NCBI RefSeq assembly: GCF_000739555.1 | Contig: NZ_BBJN01000013.1 | Span: 1 to 47,402 of the forward strand | Length of the DNA stretch: 47,402 nucleotides | Direction of reading: 5' to 3' | From: Halolamina rubra | Lineage (GTDB): Archaea > Halobacteriota > Halobacteria > Halobacteriales > Haloferacaceae | Made by a program: the position numbers and the translations under genes | Shown here: positions 33,271-40,583 of the stretch, piece after piece | Position numbering within the stretch: the first letter of the stretch is position 1 | How the letters are laid out: each line of letters begins with the position of its first letter | The notes under the pieces: generated by a model | The model's input: the letters and a program-made list of their open reading frames with translations, nothing else | Database searches by the model: none | Told to the model about the DNA's origin: nothing

Positions 33271-34055
33271 GACAGATCCACCTCCCGGAACCAGGCGGCG
33301 CTCGCGATTAGGAGGACGAGCGTCGCGCCGAGCAGGATCCCGGCACCGGCGAGGTCGTACTCGCTCGCGGTCAGGATCGCGGTCGGGTCGTAGTAGCGCA
33401 TCGGCGCCACCGCACCGAGCCACGGGAGGTCCGCGGCCGCGCTCACCGTCTTGAGCAGAAAGGCGCCGACGACGCCGCCGGCGGCGACGCCCTCGGCGAC
33501 GACCCGCCCCGGCGCCGACACCGACGCGAGCGTTCCGAACGCGGCACAGCAACAGAAGTACGGGATCGAGAGCGCGTGGACGGCGAGGAGGTCCACGGCC
33601 GCGATCGGGTCGCCGACGAACCGCGTGGTGGCGAAGACGGTCGCGAACACCGCGACGTTCGCGGCCAGGATCGGCAGCAGCAGCGCGAGGGACGTCTCCG
33701 TCACCAGCCGCTCGCGCGAGATCGGCGCCGCGAGCACGGTGTCGATCCGGCCGCTCTCCACGTCGCCCGCGACGGCGCCCCCGGCGCTGTAGGCGACGTA
33801 GGCGCCGAGGCCGACGAGCCAGAGGAACTCGTACAGCTCGATCGCGAGGAACCCCTCGATCGACCCCATCAGCTCGAGGTCGAACGCCTCGACGAACGCC
33901 GGCGGCAGCTGTTCGGCCAGCGCCGCCACGTCGACCTCGCCCAACACCCCGGGCGCGAGCAGGGTCATCATCGCCGCGAACGCCGCCAGCCCGCCGGCGA
34001 GCGCGAGCGATCCCAGCAGCCGCTTCTCGGCCTCGTACCGCGCCGTCTCAAGCAT
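33267..34055 (-). CDS. ABC-2 type exporter permease
   Basis: A 262-residue NosY-like membrane subunit with about six hydrophobic helices. Landmarks are ARYEAEKRLLGSLA at the cytoplasmic N-terminus, YVAYSAGGAVAGDVESGRID and APISRERLVTETSLALLLP, the coupling-helix region. It overlaps both neighbours in the operon ATPase-permease-permease, so the three subunits are made together. Substrate is unknown; such exporters move drugs, lipids or copper-related compounds. Confidence 0.88.
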   Translation of the reverse strand: MLETARYEAEKRLLGSLALAGGLAAFAAMMTLLAPGVLGEVDVAALAEQLPPAFVEAFDLELMGSIEGFLAIELYEFLWLVGLGAYVAYSAGGAVAGDVESGRIDTVLAAPISRERLVTETSLALLLPILAANVAVFATVFATTRFVGDPIAAVDLLAVHALSIPYFCCCAAFGTLASVSAPGRVVAEGVAAGGVVGAFLLKTVSAAADLPWLGAVAPMRYYDPTAILTASEYDLAGAGILLGATLVLLIASAAWFREVDLS

Positions 34056-35052
34056 CGTCGGCCTCCCGTCCGGTGTCGACGCCGTCGCGCGGCGGTGCGC
34101 CCTCGGTCGCCCGCCCCGCGTCGTCTGCTGTCGCCTGCCCCTCGTCGTAGAACCGCATGAACACGTCCTCGAGCGGCGCCTCCTCGATGGTCAGATCGCG
34201 GAGGTCGTGCTCCAGAACCCGGCGCAGCAGCGGCTCGTACGCCCCGGTGTAGGTGAACGAGACGGTCGTCACCCCGTCCTCGCGGTCGGCCGCGTCGGCG
34301 CCGCCCCGGCCGCCTACGGTCACGTCGTGAACGCCCTCGAGGTCGAACGCGCCGTCGTCGACGCTGTCGCCGAGCGTGAGCCGGACGTGCTTCCCGCTGC
34401 GGTCGAGCAGCGAGTCGACCGACGCCACCTCGACGAGCCGGCCGTCGCGGATGATCCCCACGCGGTCACAGACCTTCCGCACCTCGCTCAGGACGTGCGA
34501 GGAGAAGAAGAACGTCGTCCCGCGCTCCCGTTCGGTCCGGACGAACTCGTGGAACGTCTCCTGTTTCAGGGGGTCCAGCCCCGAGGTGGGCTCGTCCATG
34601 ATCAGCAGGTCGGGATCGTGCATGAACGCCAGCACGATGGCGAGCATCTGTCGGTTCCCCCGCGAGTAGTCGCCGACGGGCCGGTCCAGCGGCGGCTCGA
34701 ACATCTCCAGCAGCTCGTCGCTGCGAACGTCCCCCCGGAGCGCGCCGTGGTACGCGAGCAATCGGCGGCCGGTCACGCGGTCGTCGAAGGCGGGCTCGCT
34801 CGGGAGATACCCCACCCGTGCCCGGGCCTCCCGCAGCGCGGCGGCGTCGGTCACGTCGGCGCCCAGCACCGTCGCCGTCCCCCGAGTCGGCGACTGGAAC
34901 CCCAGCAGCGTCCTGATCGCCGTGGTCTTCCCGGCGCCGTTGGGGCCGAGGAAGCCGAACACCTCGCCCTCCTCGACCGAGAACGAGAGGGCCTCGACGC
35001 CGCGCACGTCGCCGTAGTACTTGGTTAGCTCGTCGGTGCGGATGGCGACCAT
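34048..35052 (-). CDS. ABC transporter ATP-binding protein (exporter)
   Basis: A 334-residue ATPase of the DrrA/CcmA type. It has Walker A GPNGAGKTT (residues 37-45), Q-loop GFQSPTRG, signature DYSRGNRQM replacing LSGGQ, Walker B LLIMDEPTSGLDPL, and H-loop SSHVLSEV. The C-terminal domain ends in a long Asp/Ala-rich acidic tail. The D-YSRGN-R signature is characteristic of this exporter subgroup. It is first gene of the operon with both permeases, divergent from cydA; the facing gap of about 225 bases must hold both promoters. Confidence 0.93.
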   Translation of the reverse strand: MVAIRTDELTKYYGDVRGVEALSFSVEEGEVFGFLGPNGAGKTTAIRTLLGFQSPTRGTATVLGADVTDAAALREARARVGYLPSEPAFDDRVTGRRLLAYHGALRGDVRSDELLEMFEPPLDRPVGDYSRGNRQMLAIVLAFMHDPDLLIMDEPTSGLDPLKQETFHEFVRTERERGTTFFFSSHVLSEVRKVCDRVGIIRDGRLVEVASVDSLLDRSGKHVRLTLGDSVDDGAFDLEGVHDVTVGGRGGADAADREDGVTTVSFTYTGAYEPLLRRVLEHDLRDLTIEEAPLEDVFMRFYDEGQATADDAGRATEGAPPRDGVDTGREADDA

Positions 35053-35278
35053 TCCCGTAAACGAGGGGACAGGATCGGCATCAAGCTATCGCCCGTTGGG
35101 AGCGACGACGACCTGCACCGGGAGCGGTTTTCGACGCTCTCACCAGGCAAAGTTAACTGCGTCTCGTCCGCAACGGGAAACAGAGCTATGTCTCGCCAAC
35201 GAGTCGTCACCAGCCAGCCGGTCGGCGGGCCCGCGCCGGGAAAGCGCGGCGTCGGTCGGCCCGAACGTGGGGGCGTCG

Positions 35279-36712
35279 ATGGTTGATCCGGTCGCCGCGA
35301 GCCGGCTCCAGTTCGCGGTCACCACCATCGTCCACATCGTGTTCCCGGTGATGAGCATGGGGCTCGCCCCGTTCCTGATCTACTTCACCTGGAAGGAGAT
35401 CCGGACGGGCGAGGCGATCTACGAGCGACTGCGGCGGTTCTGGGTGAAGATCTTCGCCGTGAGCTTCGTCGTCGGCACCGTCACCGGGCTCGTGCTGGAG
35501 TTCGAGTTCGGCACCAACTTCGCGGCGTTCTCGACGTTCGCGGGCGAGCTGTTCGGCGGACCGCTCGCGACGGAGGGGATGATGGCGTTCATGCTCGAGG
35601 CGACGTTCCTCGGGATCTTCATCTACGGCCGCGACCGCGTCTCCGACGCGTTCTACTTCCTCTCCAGCGTCGCGGTCGGGCTCGGCACCTGGCTCTCGGC
35701 GGTGTGGATCCTGATCGCGAACTCCTGGATGCAGACCCCGCGGGGGTACGAGATCGTGAGCGAGGGCGGCCAGGAGGCGATCCGCCTCACCGACCCCATG
35801 GCGGCGTACTTCAACCCGCGGTTCCAGTACATGTTCATCCACATGCAGAACTCGGCGGTGGAGTCGGTCGCGCTGTTCATGGCCGGCGTCGCCGCCTACT
35901 TCGTCTACAAACACCACGTCCGCGGCGACGAGGTGGAGAACGCCGCCTTCTGGGTGAAGACGCTGAAGATCGCGATCGTCGCGCTGGCCATCACGGCGCC
36001 GCTGCAGGTGATCCACGGCGACCTGTACGCCCGGCACGTGTACGAGACCCAGCCCCAGAAGTTCGCCGCGATGGAGGCGCTCTGGGAGACCGACACGTAC
36101 GTTCCGGAGTACATCGTCGCCTTCCCGACAGACCCCTCGCACATCCTCGACCCGCGGGCGAAGGAGCTGCTCGGGATCGGGATCCCCGGCGGCGCGTCGT
36201 GGCTCGCCAGCGGCGGCGACCCGCAGGCGGAGATCCGCGGGCTGAACTCCTTCGAGACGGAGGCGCCGCCGGTCGCGATCGTGTTCTGGGCGTTCCGCAT
36301 CATGGTCGGGCTGGGGTTCTGGTTCATCCTGCTCGCGTTCTGGGCGAGCTACCGCTGGTACCGCGGCGAGCTCGTCGAGGACGACCTGCTGCACAAGGCG
36401 TTCATGGGGTCGTCGCTGCTGGGCATCGTCGCCGTCGAGACCGGCTGGATCGTCACCGAGGTCGGCCGCCAGCCCTGGGTGATCCAGGACGTGATGCTGA
36501 CCGAGAACAGCGTCTCGCCGAACCTCACCGGCGCCGAGGCGACGTTCACCCTCGCCGGCTTCGTCGGCGGCTACGCGCTGCTGCTGGCGCTGTACACGTA
36601 CGTGATCCGCCGGATCATCAAGCACGGCCCGCCCGAGGTCGAGGGGGGTTCCGTCGGGACCGATTCGGGCGCCGACGCCCCGCCCGAGGCCGAGGTGAGT
36701 GTCGATGACTGA
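35279..36712 (+). CDS. cydA: Cytochrome bd oxidase subunit I
   Basis: A 477-residue quinol oxidase subunit carrying hemes b558, b595 and d. The axial His19 sits in SRLQFAVTTIVHIVFP exactly as in E. coli. Further landmarks are ATEGMMAFMLEATFLGIFIYG (Glu-rich helix), YMFIHMQNSAVESVALF with the second heme histidine, PLQVIHGD, and the quinol-site VGRQPWV near residue 395. The Q-loop is short. The ATG is placed by the conserved N-terminus; an in-frame run upstream has non-coding composition. It overlaps cydB by eight bases. Function is high-affinity, low-oxygen respiration. Confidence 0.95.
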   Translation: MVDPVAASRLQFAVTTIVHIVFPVMSMGLAPFLIYFTWKEIRTGEAIYERLRRFWVKIFAVSFVVGTVTGLVLEFEFGTNFAAFSTFAGELFGGPLATEGMMAFMLEATFLGIFIYGRDRVSDAFYFLSSVAVGLGTWLSAVWILIANSWMQTPRGYEIVSEGGQEAIRLTDPMAAYFNPRFQYMFIHMQNSAVESVALFMAGVAAYFVYKHHVRGDEVENAAFWVKTLKIAIVALAITAPLQVIHGDLYARHVYETQPQKFAAMEALWETDTYVPEYIVAFPTDPSHILDPRAKELLGIGIPGGASWLASGGDPQAEIRGLNSFETEAPPVAIVFWAFRIMVGLGFWFILLAFWASYRWYRGELVEDDLLHKAFMGSSLLGIVAVETGWIVTEVGRQPWVIQDVMLTENSVSPNLTGAEATFTLAGFVGGYALLLALYTYVIRRIIKHGPPEVEGGSVGTDSGADAPPEAEVSVDD

Positions 36713-37700
36713 TCTCGCCGGCGAGGCGCTGTTCGGGCTCCCGCTGCCGGAGATCTGGTTCGGGCTCGTCTTCTTCGTGCTGGCGATGTTCCTGTTCCTC
36801 GACGGGTTCGACTTCGGTATCGGCATCCTGTTCGCCACCCGCGAGGACCCTCACGAGAAGGAGACGCTGCTCGCCGCGATCGGGCCGTTCTGGGACGGCA
36901 ACGAGGTGTGGCTGGTCGTGTTCGGCGGCGCGCTGTTCGCGGCGTTCCCCGAGGCGTACGCCAACCTGTTCAGCCGCTACTACCTGCTGATGTTCGCGAT
37001 CCTCGCCGCGCTCGGCCTGCGGGGGCTCTCGCCGGAGATGTACGAGGAGCGCGAGGACGACCAGTGGCGGCGCTACTGGGGGTACGCGTTCGTCGTCGGC
37101 AGCGCGCTGACGCCGTTCCTGCTCGGAATGTTCGCGATCAACTGGCTCACCGGCGTCGCCGGGATCGTCTCGGTCCCTGGCGTGCTCGGCGGGCTGGTCG
37201 TCGTCGCGCTCACGGTCGTCGACGGCGCCGCCTTCCTCGGGCTCAAAACCCGCGGCTCGCTGCGGGACGACGCCGTGGCGTACGGCAGCCGCGCGGTCGT
37301 CGCCTACCTCGGCCTCGTCGTGCTCACGCTCGCGGCGGTGTACGTCACGACGCCCGCGCTGCAGTCGGCGCTGCTCTCCCTGCCCGTGATCGCCCTCGTG
37401 CTGCTGTCGGTCGCGCTGGCCGGCGGGTACGTCGTCGCCACGCGCCGCGGCGAGTACCTCGTCGCCTTCGCGTCGGTCGGGGGGCTGGTGTTCGGGCTCG
37501 TGACGGTGATCGCGGCGACGATGTTCCCGCTCATCGACCGCGCGACGGGGCTGACCGTCGCCGACGGGATCGTCTCGACGCTCCCGCTCAACCTCATGAC
37601 GATCATGATGGCGCTGCTGCTGCCGATCGTGCTGTCGTACTTCGGGATCCTCTACTCCGTGTTCAGCGGGCCGATCGAGAGCGGGGAGACGTATGGGTGA
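36705..37700 (+). CDS. cydB: Cytochrome bd oxidase subunit II
   Basis: A 331-residue, roughly eight-helix subunit. It begins with EIWFGLVFFVLAMFLFLDGF and DGFDFGIGILF, and shows GPFWDGNEVWLVVFGGALFAAFP, AILAALGLRGLSPEMYEER and a C-terminal LPLNLMTIMMALLLPIVLSY. The acidic residue in the first loop is conserved with E. coli CydB. It pairs with CydA in the membrane. It overlaps the next small gene by eight bases. Confidence 0.95.
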   Translation: MTDLAGEALFGLPLPEIWFGLVFFVLAMFLFLDGFDFGIGILFATREDPHEKETLLAAIGPFWDGNEVWLVVFGGALFAAFPEAYANLFSRYYLLMFAILAALGLRGLSPEMYEEREDDQWRRYWGYAFVVGSALTPFLLGMFAINWLTGVAGIVSVPGVLGGLVVVALTVVDGAAFLGLKTRGSLRDDAVAYGSRAVVAYLGLVVLTLAAVYVTTPALQSALLSLPVIALVLLSVALAGGYVVATRRGEYLVAFASVGGLVFGLVTVIAATMFPLIDRATGLTVADGIVSTLPLNLMTIMMALLLPIVLSYFGILYSVFSGPIESGETYG

Positions 37701-37923
37701 GGCGGGAGTCCCGCCGAACCTCGGCTCGCGGATCGTCGTGACGTGGGCGGAGCTCACCGTCCTCGGCCTCGCCGGCGGGATCCTCGGCACGGCCGTCGGC
37801 GGCCCGCCCGCGCTGGTGGTGTACTTCGCGACGACGCTGCTGTCGGTGGCGATCCTGCTGTACAACGTCAACGTGCTCGTCCAGCGGTCGATTGACGCCC
37901 GTGTCGGCGCCGACGGCGGGTGA
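37693..37923 (+). CDS. Small two-helix membrane protein of the cyd operon
   Basis: A 76-residue protein with two hydrophobic segments (VTWAELTVLGLAGGILGTAV and ALVVYFATTLLSVAILLYNV) and short polar ends. Its ATG overlaps the cydB stop by eight bases, so it is translated with the oxidase. It lacks sequence similarity that I can see to bacterial CydX or CydS but sits where those small subunits are encoded. A third subunit or assembly factor is a reasonable inference. A stem-loop follows directly. Confidence 0.75.
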   Translation: MGEAGVPPNLGSRIVVTWAELTVLGLAGGILGTAVGGPPALVVYFATTLLSVAILLYNVNVLVQRSIDARVGADGG

Positions 37924-37924
37924 G

Positions 37925-37941
37925 CGGGGCGTCTCGCCCCG
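37925..37941. terminator. Hairpin after the cyd operon
   Basis: CGGGGCG-TCT-CGCCCCG is a perfect 7-bp stem with a three-base loop, starting two bases after the last stop codon of the cydAB operon. Its position favours a transcript-end structure. A second palindrome, GCGGAA-A-TTCCGC (37961-37973), lies 20 bases further and may belong to the next promoter. Confidence 0.45.
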
Positions 37942-38038
37942 TTCGAACATCCTACACGCTGCGGAAATTCCGCGGTGTCTCGACCGTGGGCGGCTCCCGG
38001 CCGGCCGTTTAAGCACTCGCCCGCCCAACGGACGGTCG

Positions 38039-38872
38039 ATGGAACTCCGGAAGCTCGTCCGGGGCAGCCCCGAGTGGCCCCAGGTCGAGTCCGTCGTGCG
38101 CGAACTCGCCGAGCGGTACGGCCGCGAGGTCGTCCACGTGCGGTTTCTGGACGCCGACAACTGGCTCTCGACGCCGCTGGTACTCGACGACGAGTACTTC
38201 GTGAAGCTGGTGACCGAGCAGAACTCGCTGGTCCACGCGCTCTTTACGGCGACGCGGAACCTCGGCGCGTTCTCCTCGGGGACGGAGGGCTTTTTCGGCC
38301 ACTACGGCACCCCCTACCAGATGGCCCAGCACGAACTGGAGGCGACCGAGCGCCTGCGCGAGGTGGGCGTGAACGCGCCCGAGCCCGTCGAGGCGCTGGA
38401 GATCGAGGGGATGGGCGTGCTGGTGATGGAGTACCTGCCCCAGTTCGACACGCTGGACGACCTCGACGAGCCCGCCGAGCGCCGGCTCGCGCCCGACGTG
38501 TTCGCCGCGCTCCACCGGATGCACGACTACGGCCTCGCCCACGGCGACCTGCGCGCGGAGAACGTGCTCGTCGTCGAGGGGGAGATCTACGTCATCGACG
38601 CCACGAACGTCCGCGAGGACGAGGGCGAGGGGGCGACGATGGCGGCGGCGCGGTCGTACGACCTCGCCTGTGCGCTCGCATCGCTGGAACCCCTCATCGG
38701 CGCGAAGGCGGCCGTCGACGCCGCGCTGGAACACTACGACGCCCGGGAGCTGCTGGAGGCCCGTGAGTTCCTCGACTTCGTGAGCGTCCGCCCCGACCAC
38801 ACGTTCGCCCTCACGGCGCTGAAAGGGGCGATCGAGACCCGTGCTGGCGAGGCCGAGCGGGAGCGTCGCTGA
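38039..38872 (+). CDS. Atypical RIO/Bud32-like protein kinase
   Basis: A 277-residue kinase-like protein. Residues about 55-65 hold the ATP-lysine strand DDEYFVKLVTEQN; the hinge region is VLVMEYLPQFDTL; the catalytic loop is GLAHGDLRAENVL. The metal-binding DFG is replaced by DAT in YVIDATNV, as in some RIO/Bud32 and aminoglycoside-kinase relatives that keep the Asp. Substrate may be protein or small molecule. A TATA-like CCGTTTAAGC lies 26-35 bases before the ATG; in-frame sequence upstream is non-coding. Confidence 0.85.
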   Translation: MELRKLVRGSPEWPQVESVVRELAERYGREVVHVRFLDADNWLSTPLVLDDEYFVKLVTEQNSLVHALFTATRNLGAFSSGTEGFFGHYGTPYQMAQHELEATERLREVGVNAPEPVEALEIEGMGVLVMEYLPQFDTLDDLDEPAERRLAPDVFAALHRMHDYGLAHGDLRAENVLVVEGEIYVIDATNVREDEGEGATMAAARSYDLACALASLEPLIGAKAAVDAALEHYDARELLEAREFLDFVSVRPDHTFALTALKGAIETRAGEAERERR

Positions 38873-38956
38873 CGGGAGACCGAGCGGGTCCGCGGGAGGG
38901 TCGCCGAGGGCCGACCGGCAGGCTTTATCACGCCTACGCCCCCACTGTTCGGACAC

Positions 38957-40480
38957 ATGAGCAGCGAACCCTACATGCACTACATCGACGGCGAGTGGGT
39001 CGAAGGAACCGGCAGCGAGACGTTCACGAGTCAGAACCCCGCGAACGGGGAGACGCTCGGGGAGTTCCAGCGCGGCACGGAGGAAGACGTCGACGCCGCG
39101 CTCGCGGCGGCCGACGACGCGTTCGAGGAGTGGAAGGAGCTCTCCCACATCGACCGCGCGGAGTACCTCTGGGACATCTACCACGAGCTCAAGGACCGCC
39201 ACGAGGAGCTCGGCGAGATCGTCTCCATGGAGTGCGGGAAGGAGATCTCCGAGGGGAAGGCCGACGTGACCGAGGCGTGGCACATGGTCGAGTGGGCCGC
39301 CGGCGACGCCCGCCACCCGAAGGGCGACGTGGTCCCCTCCGAGATCCCGTCGAAGGACGCCTACATGCGGCGCAAACCGCGCGGCGTCGTCGGCTGCATC
39401 ACTCCGTGGAACTTCCCGGTCGCCATCCCGTTCTGGCACATGGCCGTCTCGCTGGTCGAGGGCAACACCGTCGTCTGGAAGCCGGCCGAGCAGACGCCGT
39501 GGTGCGGCCAGATCATCGCCGAGATGTTCGAGGACTCGGGCATCCCGGACGGCGTGTTCAACATGGTCCAGGGGTTCGGCGACGCCGGCGCGGCCATCAC
39601 CGACGACAGCCGCGTCGACACCGTGCTGTTCACCGGCAGCGCCGCGGTCGGCCACGAGATCGCCTCGAAGGTCGGCGGCGAGCCCGGCAAGCTCGCCGCG
39701 TGTGAGATGGGCGGGAAGAACGGCATCGTGATCACCGAGGAGGCGGACCTCGACGTGGCCGTCCACTCGGCGGTGATGTCGAGCTTCAAGACGACGGGCC
39801 AGCGCTGTGTCTCCTCCGAGCGCCTGATCGTCCACGAGGACGTGTACGACGAGTTCAAGGAGCGATTCGTCGAGAACGCCAAAAGCGTCGCCGTCGGCGA
39901 CCCGCTCGACGAGAACACGTTCATGGGGCCGCTGATCGAGGAGGAGCACGTCGAGAAGGTCGCCCGGTACAACCAGCTCGCGAAGGACGAGGGCGTGAAC
40001 GTGCTCGTCGACCGCGAGGAGCTCGACGCCGACGAGATCCCCGAGGGTCAGGAGGACGGCCACTGGGTCGGCCCGTTCGTGTACGAGGCCGACGCGCAGG
40101 CCGACCTGCGCTGCACCCACGAGGAAGTGTTCGGCCCGCACGTCGCCCTGCTGAAGTACAGCGGCGACATCGAGGACGCGGTCGAGATCCACAACGACAC
40201 CGAGTACGGCCTCGCCGGCGCGATCATCTCCGAGGACTACCGGCAGATCAACTACTACCGCGACAACGCGGAGATCGGGCTGGCGTACGGCAACCTCCCC
40301 TGCATCGGCGCCGAGGTCCAGCTCCCCTTCGGCGGCGTGAAGAAGTCCGGCAACGGCTACCCGAGCGCCCGGGAGGTCATCGAGGCCGTCACCGAGCGCA
40401 CCGCCTGGACCCTGAACAACTCGAAGGAGATCGAGATGGCCCAGGGGCTGAGCGCGGACATCAAGACCAGCGACGACTGA
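38957..40480 (+). CDS. NAD(P)-dependent aldehyde dehydrogenase
   Basis: A 507-residue cytosolic aldehyde dehydrogenase. It has the cofactor segments VGCITPWNFPVAIPFWHMAV and VLFTGSAAVG, the general-base CEMGGKNG and the nucleophile in TTGQRCVSSERL, and near the C-terminus IGAEVQLPFGGVKKSGNGYP. The VKKSGNG ending and TGQRC context resemble ALDH7- or lysine/semialdehyde-type enzymes. It lies 22 kb from the pentose cluster but could overlap it functionally. A TATA-like GGCTTTATC precedes it by about 30-40 bases. The exact substrate cannot be assigned. Confidence 0.93.
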   Translation: MSSEPYMHYIDGEWVEGTGSETFTSQNPANGETLGEFQRGTEEDVDAALAAADDAFEEWKELSHIDRAEYLWDIYHELKDRHEELGEIVSMECGKEISEGKADVTEAWHMVEWAAGDARHPKGDVVPSEIPSKDAYMRRKPRGVVGCITPWNFPVAIPFWHMAVSLVEGNTVVWKPAEQTPWCGQIIAEMFEDSGIPDGVFNMVQGFGDAGAAITDDSRVDTVLFTGSAAVGHEIASKVGGEPGKLAACEMGGKNGIVITEEADLDVAVHSAVMSSFKTTGQRCVSSERLIVHEDVYDEFKERFVENAKSVAVGDPLDENTFMGPLIEEEHVEKVARYNQLAKDEGVNVLVDREELDADEIPEGQEDGHWVGPFVYEADAQADLRCTHEEVFGPHVALLKYSGDIEDAVEIHNDTEYGLAGAIISEDYRQINYYRDNAEIGLAYGNLPCIGAEVQLPFGGVKKSGNGYPSAREVIEAVTERTAWTLNNSKEIEMAQGLSADIKTSDD

Positions 40481-40583
40481 GACGGCGGGGTTCACGGTTC
40501 GGCGCCCGTCGCACTCTGGGCACCGACAGCCCACCCACCCACGGCTTTTTTGACGACACAGCTACTCCACAGCGCCGTACAAC

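Noticed and set aside
38009-40534. 841-codon minus-strand open frame
   Set aside because: It is antisense to the kinase and aldehyde dehydrogenase genes, which have intact motifs on the plus strand. High G+C creates long antisense frames.
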